A stretch of 53,575 nucleotides of DNA from Poteriospumella lacustris (GCA_008000375.1 SMOI01000219.1:1-53575), one strand, 5' to 3'; positions 20,663 through 30,499 are shown, counted from the stretch's first letter. Numbers and translations are program-made. The notes: generated by a model not told the origin, from the letters alone.

Positions 20663-21299
20663 TCATTGGTTGTCATCGATCGACGGTGAACAGTTGCTGT
20701 TTGGAGACAAACTAAGGGACGAATGGGATGAAATGGGCGTCAGCAGATTTGGCTTAGAGACGACACCTCGTCCAGCAAAAACCCCAGCCAACATCATCAT
20801 CTGCATCATCATTTGTTGCTGCATTTGTTGCTGCTTCATGAACATGTTCATCATTCCAGTCATGCCATTGTTGGCGGAATTGGTTGCCATGGTTGTTGCC
20901 AACGATTGAAAAGCAGTTGGACACATTTTTGGATTTGTTTTGCACGGCTAAATGTTTCGCCATCGGTTCCTCCGAGACTGCTTCTTCAGAGGCCATATCC
21001 TTTGCATCTTCTTCTTCTGGATCGTCTTTAGCGGAAGGAAGGACGGCTTCTTCGACGGAATCGAGCGCCACGTCGTCGCCCTTAGCTTGATCGTCCGAGT
21101 CGCTGTCGCCATACGATCCTGCGGAAGACTTCAGCAATATCGCGCGATAGAGTTTCTGAGACTTCTCCGTTCCCGGATCCGGGGCTGACTGCCCGGTAGG
21201 CTTCTTGTTTTTATTGCACATCTTCTCGATAAAATAGCGCTTCACATCTGCTATGCGTCCAGCCTTTAGTTGGAGCGCACAGCGGTCGGTGGCGGACAA
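20663..21299 (-). pseudogene. Harbinger-type Myb-like accessory protein, frameshifted
   Basis: The minus frame from 21299 begins MSATDRCALQLKAGRIADVK and continues RYFIEKMCNKNKKPTGQSA. I associate this pattern (xVKxxFxxKMCNKxKKPTG) with DNA-binding accessory proteins of stramenopile mobile elements. An acidic middle part (DSDSDDQAKGDD, DDPEEEDAKDM) follows. Near 20905 the frame shifts into 20926-20663, which reads ATNSANNGMTGMMNMFMKQQ and a run of Gln/Met, a typical tail. It lies beside a Harbinger C-terminal scrap on the opposite strand (21322-21537). Confidence 0.45.
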
Positions 21300-21321
21300 A
21301 CCGTTTCATCTTGCGTGTGTC

Positions 21322-21537
21322 TGTGTAATTCTTGGAGTCGCATGCATCGCTCTTCATAATTTTATCCGAGTTCCAGCTGCTGGTGTTGACGCAGTGTGGG
21401 AGTTGAAAGTCATTCGCCAACAATTCAATGCTGTTTGTTCCTCTCAGAGAAATTTGGAGCTGAAAGAAGAAAACACCGGAACGGCTTGGAGGAATAGAAT
21501 TCCATGGCAGAAAAAATGTGGGAGGAGTGTGTTGTGA
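21322..21537 (+). pseudogene. PIF/Harbinger transposase C-terminal fragment
   Basis: The plus frame reads GVACIALHNFIRVPAAGVDA, then AWRNRIPWQKKCGRSVL before the stop. It parallels VALHNFIRITDAGVDEEWEL...AWRNSIAQNMWNDF of 17726-17439. It is opposite in strand to the accessory protein at 20663-21299, so the two may be halves of one element in tail-to-tail order. Confidence 0.55.
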
Positions 21538-21625
21538 CTTTGGTTGTAAGAGGTATTACAGATTACGTCACGTTTATACAATCCTGCGTATGTAGTCGTC
21601 TTTCAGATTCCTCAATGCTCTGTCT

Positions 21626-22485
21626 TTAGCGAAGCAAGAGTTTCGAATGTGTGGACCTGCTCGAATTATATTCGTGGCTTGCATCGTTCCTGGTGCAGAG
21701 GCGACGAACTGTTAAAGATAACGTCAAGCGATTCTCGTAAACGTTTAGCAAAGGTTGTGGCCATATCAGGATTCTTGGGATTCTTCCATGCTCCTCGCGA
21801 AACAAAATTGTGACTGCCGCTGGCTTGGCGTCCTCGTCTTGACATTTTTCACCTTCACCTTCAAGTCTAGGTACTTCATCAACTGGATTGATGTGATGTA
21901 TGCCTGGCCCGTTTGCCGCTTGACGGAGGCTGACCTCTTCTTCAAGAGAGATTCTGGGAAATGATGTGACGTCCAGTATACGATTCTCCAACAACTTCGG
22001 ACATGAGTTGAAAATTGGTTAAAGGCATAGACCGAAAGTGTGCTGCCTGCAGAAAATGTTGCACGAACTCTGCCCACACTTCGGGCTCCGCTAAATCGCG
22101 CATCGTTCCTCAAAATCCATTCGTTTCCGAAACCATCTGAGTATATAGTCGGCTTTGAGTGAGGCAACGCGAGGTTTGCAGGCCGAATCCACATCCGACG
22201 AAAGTCATACCTTCAGCAATAAGTCTCCACACGTTGTTCTCGTTCTCTCCAATTGGTAGCACGATCTTCTGCCACACTTTAATCAGGAAAGCTTCCATGT
22301 CGTCAGTCCAGCGCAGGCTTTTGACCAGGACTGCTGGATTTATGTGCTATGTGATCAACTTCAACATGCTGGTATAGGCTGTGAATCTGGGTCGTCTTAG
22401 GAGGCTGATGCGCAACCCAGATGGTTCTTGGGTGTCTTAGGAACCATCTTCGTTGCTGGGAAACAAACGTGACTTTCACAATCAA
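21626..22485 (-). pseudogene. transposon-derived helical protein, broken
   Basis: Minus frames 22485-22303, 22298-22110 and 21994-21626 may be one decayed protein. The middle one reads MEAFLIKVWQKIVLPIGENE, then NVWRLIAEGM, resembling a trihelix/Myb-SANT-like DNA-binding domain. The last has FPRISLEEEVSLRQAAN. No catalytic motif is visible. It is probably an accessory gene of a DNA transposon; the assignment is tentative. Confidence 0.3.
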
Positions 22486-22511
22486 CCTTTTACAAGTTCA
22501 TCAAACACTAA

Positions 22512-23505
22512 GGGCCGTCCTCCGATGAAAAAACAGGACTTTCGGAAAACGGCTGTTTTTACCGAAAGTACACTTTTATCGTAGGATGGGGGACAAAAGT
22601 GCTGTTTCAAATACAGGAGTTCGGGCTCAAAAGTGCACTTTATCGGAGGAAGAAAACAGCTGTTTTTATGCTAGGAGGCACCTTCATCAGGACGTATCGG
22701 GATCTTCTTTCCTTTGGAAGCAATCAGGTAACAGCGCAGCATAAAACAAGTCATTCAGACAAAGAGGACGAGAAGATGAAGAGGTCCAGGAAGAAAGAGC
22801 CAGCTCCAGCACACCAGAAATTCAAAATCTACCAGTCTGGTCAGTGCCACGATTGCACAGAAGAGAAAGTACAAGAAAAAAAGCGATAACCAAACTCTGT
22901 CCCATTCATAATTCAAAATTTACAGCTCATTGACTTCTACGAGGTAAAAGAAGTTCAAACCCCCGCGTGATCGACAAGAAGGACAAGACTTCATTCCGAC
23001 CCTTTTCGATGGGTGATAAGAGAGACTTGTCCCTGAAGTGCCATTTGAGGCCTGACTTGTGAGATTCATCCAATTTTCAGCGCCTTCGTCCTTGCTTTCT
23101 TCTTCGGGCTACTTTTCTTCGCCATTCTCTTTCATGTGGGTGTGGATTTAAATGACTAGAACAACAATGAAGAGAAAGCGAACCAAATACTGTTGAATTC
23201 GTCACGATAGGTACCTGCATTCGGTGTCCAAATTTCAAGTTCTGTGGAATAATTCATCTTTGGCATGATTGATACGTCTTTTCGAACGATTTGACATCAA
23301 TATTCTATCGGAAAGTGGAAGCGAATCAGTGGATCCTATGTTCGTCGTCGTGCCTCACTGCCAAAAAAAGTGCACTTTAACCTCGTCGAACTTCGTCGCG
23401 AGGTTCGGCCGAAAAAACAGGACTTTCCAAAGTGCACTTTGGAAAAGTGCACATTTTTGCTATCGTAGTATGAAAAACAGGACTTTTTTCATCGTAGGAC
23501 GGCCC
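22512..23505. mobile_element. 994-bp non-autonomous TAA-flanked element (Harbinger-type MITE)
   Basis: The left end begins GGGCCGTCCTCCGATGAAAA at 22512 and the right end is its inverted copy, CATCGTAGGACGGCCC, ending at 23505. The triplet TAA precedes the left end (22509-22511) and follows the right end (23506-23508). A 3-bp TAA/TTA duplication with G-rich termini is the hallmark of PIF/Harbinger and ISL2EU elements. Inside each end, copies of AAAACAGGACTTT and AGTGCACTTT are repeated in both orientations (for example 22529-22542, 23371-23380, 23414-23440, 23474-23487). The interior has only a 96-codon frame (22599-22889) without family resemblance, so movement would need a transposase in trans. 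Confidence 0.75.
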
Positions 23506-23508
23506 TAA

Positions 23509-24122
23509 GTAAATCACACATTACTGTTTCTGACGACTTTCTCCTTTCTTGTCCCATCTTCGAACTACGGAAGAGTCGGGAGGTTTTTTACTTTCGCGAT
23601 AAGAAGAACACATTGTAGACTCAATGTCCCTTTACTTCTCTAAATGCACTGGCAGTTTGGACTCTCGACCGACGATTGCCAGACAACGGAACGATGATGT
23701 TCATCCTCATGTATATTTGGTGATATACAATCCTCAATTGGAATACATTAGCATAGGTCGCTGGGTGTTACCCACCATGGCGATGGTGTATTCGAGACTC
23801 ATACCAGATCACAAGCCGGATGGTGTGTGGTTCAATGGTCCGAAGCGACGTGACCGCCGCTGCCGCCGGTAGCCGTTGGCCGCCACACGCGACAGAGCGG
23901 CTCAAGGCAAATGCGAATTTCACACTGAACACAAGGGTGGGCAAGCGAAAGAAGCGACAGGTTTAGGATAATGAATCTGACCGGTCAAGAATGAATCTTG
24001 CCACAGGAGCTCTTACTTTCAAGTAATCAGACTCACTTTGAAATAAATGAAACAAATCACCTAACGAGAGCAGTTGTCAAAACAATCTGCAAACTCTCAT
24101 TGTAGACAAAAGGAGCGACAAG
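23509..24122. other. non-coding remnant DNA
   Basis: No gene is supported. An 82-codon frame at 23624-23872 lacks recognisable features. Confidence 0.3.
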
Positions 24123-24233
24123 GACAAAAGGAGGGACAGCACCCACCGTGCGCACAGAACACCGTCTGTCTAATTGATACGAGAAGACATACAGTGTTTT
24201 GTGCGCGCTGTGGGTGCCGTCCCTCCTTTTGTC
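24123..24233. repeat. 111-bp foldback hairpin
   Basis: GACAAAAGGAGGGACAGCAC at 24123 is the inverted partner of the segment ending GTCCCTCCTTTTGTC at 24233. The arms are about 40 nt with a few mismatches and the loop is about 30 nt. Weaker pairing continues outside (CTCATTGTAGAC at about 24096 against GTCAACGATGAG at 24231-24242), and the left arm holds an internal duplication of GACAAAAGGAG. It could be a small foldback transposon or a hairpin RNA source if transcribed. Confidence 0.6.
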
Positions 24234-24681
24234 AACGATGAGAACTCGTTGAACAACCACAGCGACATTTCTTCGCAGGGTTTGAAGACGGCTCCTCCCT
24301 AACACCGTTTCATGAGCCGGTTTGACCGTCAAAAACAGCCCGTCTGAATTGAATTCCTATTTCTCGGAAGGTGCTGACATCAACGACGAAGTTGAAGTTG
24401 GGTTCATTCGGCTGGTGGGGGAAGAGAAAACCGGGCAGCATCAAAACCGCAAGCGAAACAGAGAAGACTCTTCTCAATGTGCTAGCCGAAAACAGATGGT
24501 CGCCAAATGTTTGCCGATGTCGCGCACGACATGTCATAGTTTGACATGTCATAGAAATAGAAACAGAAATAGAAAACAGCACGGCGCAAAAGCCTATTGG
24601 CGTCAAATTATTACCCGATAGCAATGGGCCAAAGGCAATATTTAGACGACAATCAACAAATCAAGAAGATCAAATCGCCCA
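24234..24681. other. non-coding remnant DNA
   Basis: No gene is supported; a plus-strand 99-codon frame (24322-24621) ends in a GAAATAGAAACAGAAATAG simple repeat. Confidence 0.3.
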
Positions 24682-25121
24682 TCAAAATTTCATCATTGCA
24701 ATGGTCGAGCATACATGACAACAGGATTTCCTACATATCGTTGACGATGATGTCTTCTTCATCAAACGTACCTTTGGTGCCGATCCATTGGTTACTGGCG
24801 TCTCATCAATGTCCATATCTTTTGGCAAAACTGGTTTACCGATGGACGCAAATCGTTTTCCAATGGGACGTAAATCTCTCCAAGGTAAAGACGATTTGTT
24901 GACGTTTGGATGGTCTTTCAATCGACGCACCCCTTCATGATTTCGTCCGTTCCACCCCTGACTGCGGAGTACTCCGAAAATCGTCGGATGTACTCGACAG
25001 TCGCCGACGTTTTGATGTTGGAGTGACAACATCTTAGCAACTGTCATATTCACCGAGGAGACGTTGATTTGTGTCTTCATGTCATTCGTCATTTTCTCCA
25101 GGATCTCTTTCTGGAGACTAT
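24682..25121 (-). pseudogene. unrecognised protein segment interrupted by the Harbinger element
   Basis: The minus frame reads SLQKEILEKMTNDMKTQINV, then HPTIFGVLRSQGWNGRNHEG and LPWRDLRPIGKRFASIGKPV, with a good mix of residues over about 140 codons. It is cut at its 5' side by the TTA-flanked Harbinger element starting at 25125; the open frame beyond 25124 is element sequence. Across the element, minus-strand frame 28021-27719 may hold the N-terminal part of the same product, though the joined reading is not continuous. Family unknown. Confidence 0.35.
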
Positions 25122-26124
25122 TTAGGGTCGCAATACACGACGGCGACTGTCGCCTTGTCGCCGGCCTTTTTTTTCCGGCGGCGACCGCGGTTTGTCGCAT
25201 ATGCGAAAAAGCGACAACAGCAAAAAGATGCAAACATAGCATTTTTTGTGCGAACAATGAGACAAATTATACGCTACTTTCTGGTCGGAGCAAAATCGAT
25301 CGTGATCGATTTCCAGTCGATCGAAGTATCATTTTTCCCGATTTCATAACAAATTGCTGATAGTATCAGGCATATCAAATCATAATTCAGTATTTTTCTT
25401 GCATAAAAAGATGGGGAAGAGCGCCGATTTATTGGACTTGAGCTTTTTATCGACTTTTGGATAGACGAATTCTTCGGCCGAATTGTCGTTCGATTTCTCG
25501 ACCATGATGACACCAAAATGGGCTTTTCGGAGCCCAATTGAGGTGATCTGGAGTAGGTAGTGGTATAAATCTAATGAATTTGATGAGAAATGCTTCGCAA
25601 CGCCATTGGTAATTGCACGATGACTTGGCTTGTCAGTGTTGCAGCATGGCAAATTTCGGCCACTCCGATCGAGGTGGGAACAGCAGAATGCCTCCCCGTG
25701 GCCTCGCTACCACACTAATCGCTCTATAATAGAGCCAAAGACGATATTTGGAGCTCATTTTCCTTATCAGCTTTAAAGATGGCGAAATGGACTCTTGGCG
25801 TGGTGACCTGGTGTCAAGTTTACACCGTGTGGGCGGCAAATTGGATATTTTAAAGTGATCGGAGAAGAGTTTTCTCTCCAAGTACTGCTGATATAGATAT
25901 TATCGAAGGTCAGAGTAATGAATATAAGTATCCTTTCCTAAGTTTCCCAAATTTGGTGTTCTTTTAAGTGTTCAACACCCTAACCCCCTAATTTGGACTG
26001 CTTTAACCGAAGTTTGCTGCTATTATGGCCGCGTTTTTGCAAGGAATTCGAAAGAGAACGACGATCCGATGTTTTCGAATGAACAGCAAATGCTCAATAT
26101 CGCAATTCACAACAAAATATCGAA

Positions 26125-27051
26125 ATGCCGACCGTAACCAACGCTATTGTTCACAAGTATTTGATCGCGAAAGCGATCAAGAAGCGTACATGCGCGAAAG
26201 TTCGCAGTCAAATGCATTTGTCGAACATCCACGAGTTGGCAAACAGCCACCGTAACCGCACCTATGGGTTACAATTCATGAAGAACATCGATGACGATAA
26301 GTTTCAAAGAATGTTCCGATTATCGCGGAAGGCATTCTACAAATTGCACGAGCTTATTAAGACCGAGATATCACCTCGATCTCCTCAGAATGCAATTAAT
26401 AGTTCCGGTTCGCCAATTAGTTCAGTCACTAAACTCGCGGCAACATTGCGTTTCCTTGCTGGAGGATCTTACTTGGACATATGTGCGTTGTTCGGACTGG
26501 ATCCGAACAACTTTTTTTCGAAGCACTACGTGCGCTGGCCAACTATTGAGACGATTGATCATATCTTGCCCTTGGGATTATCACTGAAGTCGGACGACCT
26601 GAAGCAGACCAGTGAGGAGTTCTCCAAATTCTCCCATGGAAAACTTAACGGGTGCATCATGGCTATCGATGGGTGGGTATGCAAAACGCGTCAACCAATG
26701 GTGAAGGAAGTAGGACTGGATGTCAAAGCGTACCGAAACAGAAAGTCCTGCTGGGCAATCGTTGTTCTCGCAGGATGTGACGCGAGACTTCGCTTCAACA
26801 TGGTTTCCGCAAGAAGTAGCGGGTCAACACACGATCACCTCATTTGGGAATCTTCGGTCGTAAAGAGTCGACTAGATGAAGAGTTCAAGAATGGATCATT
26901 GCGTAATACAGACTATTACGTGATTGGTGATGAGGCCTTCGTGTGCACTGACCATCTACTTACCCCGTGGAGTGGCAAAAACCTTGAACCATGTAAAGAC
27001 AGTTTCAATTACGCGTCATTTGGGCTCCCACATATGAACGCAATTCCATAA
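26125..27051 (+). pseudogene. PIF/Harbinger transposase, C-terminally incomplete
   Basis: Frame of 308 codons from ATG 26125. The N-terminal part has FQRMFRLSRKAFYKLHELIK; the middle has SSVTKLAATLRFLAGGSYLD, the helix-turn-helix-like segment that precedes the core. Catalytic blocks are CIMAIDGWVCKTRQP (first Asp, IDG) and YYVIGDEAFVCTDHLLTPWS (second Asp, GDxA). The usual third block with the catalytic Glu (NxxxSxxRxxIExAFGxL) is missing: the frame ends at NYASFGLPHMNAIP and stops at 27051. The junction lies inside a second, oppositely oriented gene, so an internal deletion probably removed both 3' ends. An upstream frame (from 26069, 22 codons) may be the true N-terminus after a frame change. 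The protein as read should not be catalytically active. Confidence 0.75.
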
Positions 27052-27594
27052 GCCGACATATATCATTGAAAGTTGTTGCATTGGTTGTCTTCGTCGATAA
27101 CTCCTCAATGGCATTCTTCAAGATCGCCTTGTTTGTTCCTGAGAGACCAGCATAAATTTGTTCTACCACAATTTGCTGTTTACCATTAAGAGAGTTCCAC
27201 GTTCTGTAACTGGCTGGAACATTCTTCAGCAACGGTGAAGTAAAATGCATTGTCACATTTTTCACTTCCTTTTCAGTAGTTCGATGACTTTATCAGGGTC
27301 CAATCCATCGAACACACTGGAATTCGGCAGAATTGCACCACTTCGTTGCGCAAATGGAGTTTGCCCAACCATCGCATCAAGTTCAATACCATCTGCAGAA
27401 GTCAAATTGCGTGAAATGGGAGTCGAAAACATGTTAGTTGATAGCATATTGGCATAGATACAAAAAACAATTGTGTGTTGTCGCCGGCCAGTTTCAGGGC
27501 AGAAAATGCATTTTTTCATTTTGAAAAAGGAAACAAATCGCCGGCGACATCGAAAAAAAACAAAAAGCTGTCGCCGAGGTTGTATATGCGACAC
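27005..27594 (-). pseudogene. second gene of the Harbinger element, broken
   Basis: Minus frames 27594-27262 and 27265-27005 follow each other: ILPNSSVFDGLDPDKVIELL, stop, then VPASYRTWNSLNGKQQIVVE and NKAILKNAIEELSTKTTN. The position, within the terminal repeats and convergent with the transposase, fits the accessory (nuclear import/DNA binding) gene that Harbinger elements usually carry. A Myb signature is not obvious, so the role is inferred from context only. Confidence 0.35.
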
Positions 27595-27718
27595 AAAGCG
27601 ACTGTCGCCGTGTCGCCGTGTACTTTCTTTTTAAAAAAAGCGACATTTTCGGCTGTCGCTTTTCGTGTAGTCCGACCCTTAACGGTAAGGATGACCATTA
27701 TTCGAACGTCTTCTCCAA

Positions 27719-28021
27719 CTACAACGAAATTGTCACGATGGTTTCTTCTGATATCAGAAGAAACCATCTGATGACCTCCTGAATAGCCTGTTTCACCTTC
27801 AGGTAATTGAAGAACTGCTTCATCGATGAAGTGGTTATGGTATCTCTCGGATAAACCGGAGGTGTTGTCAATACCATAGCACTGATCCCATTTGTCCCAT
27901 TCGTCCCATTCGTCCCATTTGTTTCATTTGTCGTTCCGATGGAGATGTGAAGTTGAGTTAGCCCTCCAACCTCAGAAGGCTGAACTGGCTCCAATGGCGG
28001 GACTTGAAGGAGTTGTACCAT
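27719..28021 (-). pseudogene. ORF with NGT repeats, remnant
   Basis: 100-codon frame whose middle is NETNGTNGTNGTNG, encoded by a 9-bp tandem repeat (about 27888-27930), followed by MKQFFNYLKVKQAIQEVIRW. Its first part is encoded by copy 1 of the 127-bp tandem duplication. It may be the 5' part of the gene broken by the Harbinger insertion. No family is recognised. Confidence 0.25.
27738..27767. repeat. 30-bp perfect palindrome
   Basis: The two 15-nt halves are exact reverse complements, with centre GATATC. It begins with ATGGTTTCTTC and lies 57 bp from the right end of the Harbinger element, inside the adjacent remnant ORF. Confidence 0.7.
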
Positions 28022-28217
28022 TGGTTGTTATCAGCTTGAAAAGGAAGACCGAGGACTCCCTCAGTTGTCAATGGGGAAGAGATATTGACACTCCAACCTC
28101 AGAAGGCTGAACTGGCTCCAATGGCGGGACTTGAAGGAGTTGTACCATTGGTTGTTATCAGCTTGAAAAGGAAGACCGAGGACTCCCTCAGTTGTCAATG
28201 GGGAAGAGATATTGACA
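27964..28217. repeat. exact tandem duplication of a 127-bp unit
   Basis: Unit 1 is 27964-28090 and unit 2 is 28091-28217. Both begin CTCCAACCTCAGAAGGCTGA and end GAGATATTGACA, and I see no difference between them. The lack of divergence in a region of otherwise decayed DNA means that the duplication is recent, or an assembly artefact. Confidence 0.8.
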
Positions 28218-28440
28218 CTTGCCATGTTTCTTGATCAAAGTTGGAATCGCGTGGAAAAACAAAGGTTGGTTAGCCGAATTACGTTATTGGAGCATGAAAG
28301 CTGTAATTACGTTGTGATTACTTGCGTGAAGGAACACGAAAAAAAGAAGATCTTGGATCATCTGATCCGACGATACCTTGGGCCTGTCCAGCATGGAGGC
28401 CTTGGACCAGCCCGTGACAGCTACAGGACGATTTACCCAT
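28218..28440. other. non-coding remnant DNA
   Basis: No gene is supported in this short gap; the plus-strand frame has no recognisable features. Confidence 0.3.
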
Positions 28441-28506
28441 ACTTCACTGAAGTATGCACTGTACTTCAGTGAAGCATGCACTGTACTTCAGTGAAGTACA
28501 GTGCAG
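28441..28506. repeat. nested palindromic repeat (ACTTCAGTGAAGT units)
   Basis: Three units of ACTTCA(C/G)TGAAG lie in tandem, and 28478-28504 forms a 27-nt palindrome that is perfect except for its centre base (GCACTGTACTTC / GAAGTACAGTGC). On the DNA level it would extrude or fold as a hairpin. Confidence 0.65.
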
Positions 28507-28689
28507 GAGTGTAGGCGCACGTCTCTCTTGTTGCTGCTTATACTGAGTCCTACTCGGTTATAAGCACACGTCTGTGTGGCTATGAACACGTGCTTCTCCC
28601 TCCCCATAGGTGACTTACAACGACAGACACTGGTACATTTAAGCGAAGACGAGGAAGCAACCATCTGACACCGGTGGAGGCTGCGGGTG

Positions 28690-28790
28690 GTGGGGTAAGC
28701 CGTCAGGTTCCAGCGGTCCAGCGGCTGCTTGAATGCCTTCGCGTCATAAAACATGTCGCTGCTGCTGTCGATGTCGGAATCGCTCCAGAC
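28690..28790 (-). pseudogene. BspA/DUF285-like repeat fragment
   Basis: The minus strand reads WSDSDIDSSSDMFYDAKAFK, then QPLDRWNL. This matches one repeat of the BspA-like (DUF285) family, whose consensus is WDVSxVxxMxxMFxxAxxFNQxLxxW. Such repeats are common in protist surface proteins. Only about one repeat survives and the flanks do not continue it, so it is a relic. Confidence 0.45.
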
Positions 28791-28799
28791 GACCGCGAA

Positions 28800-29119
28800 G
28801 GATGTTGTTGCGCTGTAGGAATCGTTTCAGACTCGGCAGTCACCGGCGGAATGGGCATGCTGACCGAGGAATCAAGTTGGTGGCGACGCGGTCCCAGAAG
28901 ACGGTTTCTTTACCGTCATGCTTTCACCAGACCGAGTTCGGCAAAAACTGATCTCACATGTTCTGCCATAAGAAGGGTTTCCAAGACTGTCAGATAGGCA
29001 TACATGAAGGTCTTGCAGAACATATGTGGTACAAATCTATCAACCCCAATGGGCATAGAGATCGCACACCAAATTCGTCTCCTCTTCCCAAACGTCCGAT
29101 TGCACGTTCGGATAGATTA
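28800..29119. other. non-coding remnant DNA
   Basis: No gene is supported; the plus-strand frame 28674-28997 is the antisense shadow of the BspA-like fragment and its surroundings. Confidence 0.3.
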
Positions 29120-29713
29120 TTAGTACACATTCCCCAACTGGATCTCGGTTGAGCGAAATCCACCCATAAGCATGGCAATGCCCGAGAGGTATTGATGTGC
29201 GGCTGGATGCAGCACTTTCAAAACCTCCATTCTCGCGTTAGGTTCCACATTTGGCTTTGCATGTACGGCGCGAAAGTAGTGCCGTCTTTCTGCGGCCCCA
29301 AACGCTGGACTTGGAACATTACCCAACAAGTGTAATGCGCAATATCGATGATGTGCATCGGGCAGCGTCTGCTGTACTGCACCGATTAAGCCCTTGCAGC
29401 GATCCGTGATAACAACCAGTTCGTTGCTGGCCAAAACGGATCTAAGATCAGATTGCTCCTTCAAACCTTCAATCTAATAAGTGTAGCTTTCTTCATCTTC
29501 AGTTGGTACAATGGCCAATGCTATAATGCAGTCTTGTCCGTTACCATCTTGCATACCCATAACAAGCATATGCCATCCGCACCACGAGGGATGCTTTTTT
29601 ATTCCTGCGTCAAATAATACCACCGGCTTGCAAAATCGCGCAAGATTTATGTCAGATTCTAAAGCAATCATCAAGCGATAAAATAAGCGCCCAGTGGTTT
29701 CCATCTCAATCAC
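29120..29713 (-). pseudogene. MULE (Mutator-like) transposase core with one in-frame stop
   Basis: One minus-strand reading frame covers the whole segment, broken only by a TAG at 29474-29476. Before the stop: CKPVVLFDAGIKKH (first catalytic Asp), MLVMGMQDGNGQDCIIALAI and VPTEDEESYTY. After it: ELVVITDRCKGLIGAVQQTL (second catalytic Asp) and DAHHRYCALHLLGNV, matching the MULE order DxxF/G.....GxDxNxxxxxLAxxxVxxExxxSW...ITDRxxGLxxAV...HxxCxxHLxxN. The region with the third acidic residue and the SWIM zinc finger is not seen, and the frame ends at 29120. One stop and no frameshift point to recent loss. Confidence 0.7.
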
Positions 29714-30499
29714 TTCAAGAGTAACAACCGATCGTCTCCAATTTGGATTGCAGGTATTGAAAACTACGTTGATAGTTTACGTTTCCGAGACTGGATTGCT
29801 TTTCACCCACTCTTGTGACGGTCCTCTAACACAGAGCTGAACGAATCATTCCGGTTTTGTATATGTGACCCCTATCCGATGCAATGGAGCCACCATCACC
29901 GAACATAGAGCTATTGATCAATGCTATGTCTCTAGCATACAGTTGATTGTCATCCTTCGTGCTTACGTAGTCCTCTGCGTGCTCAATAGTACAGTCCTTT
30001 ACAACCCTACATCATGAAAAAACAATGGCCCAATGACAAAGAAATGGTGAGAACACTTCAAGACTTCGACTCGTACCAGTTGGGATTCTTAGCTGGACCC
30101 AAAGCCACCACCAGTTTCCATGAACAGCGAGAGTCTTTGTTTCTTGTTCGGCAATCTGAAATTTGCAACCTTGACTTTTTGTGGTACAAAGAAGATATGC
30201 CCATTCCCACGATCATACCAACATATGAAATGATAGGATGTCGGAAATCACCATTCCGAAACAAAGCGGAACTGACTCGCTCGTCCACACCAGTGGCCAG
30301 GAATAGAAGATCGTTCTTCATCATGTATATCGATTGTGAAGAGTGACTATTCGATCTTTCTTTCAGTCCAACTTCGATCAATGGACACCGAGGTTAGGAA
30401 CCTATATTTAGCGTCCTGTGCCTGTCCGGAATTTGGGTAAATCGTCCTGTAGCTGTCACCGGCTGAGAGGCCTTGGACCAAAGGAGAAAGACGTGATCA
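29714..30499. other. non-coding remnant DNA
   Basis: A 110-codon plus frame (30014-30346) and a 107-codon minus frame (30381-30058) overlap; neither has recognisable motifs. Composition rises to GC-rich after about 30,460, where the REJ pseudogene begins. Confidence 0.3.

Larger units (their letters stand above)
25125..27678. mobile_element. 2554-bp PIF/Harbinger element with TTA target duplication
   Basis: Left end GGGTCGCAATACACGACGGC at 25125, right end ...TTCGTGTAGTCCGACCC at 27678. The right end reversed begins GGGTCGGACTACACGAAAAG, so the outer inverted repeat is GGGTCGnAnTACACGA. TTA flanks both ends in the same orientation (25122-25124 and 27679-27681), the expected Harbinger target duplication. 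Subterminal regions are rich in TGTCGC/GCGACA phrases on both sides. Inside are a transposase frame (26125-27051, +) and the remains of a second gene (27594-27005, -), arranged tail to tail. Confidence 0.8.

Noticed and set aside
28441-28506. CRISPR-like array
   Set aside because: Only three palindromic units without regular unique spacers, in a eukaryotic setting.
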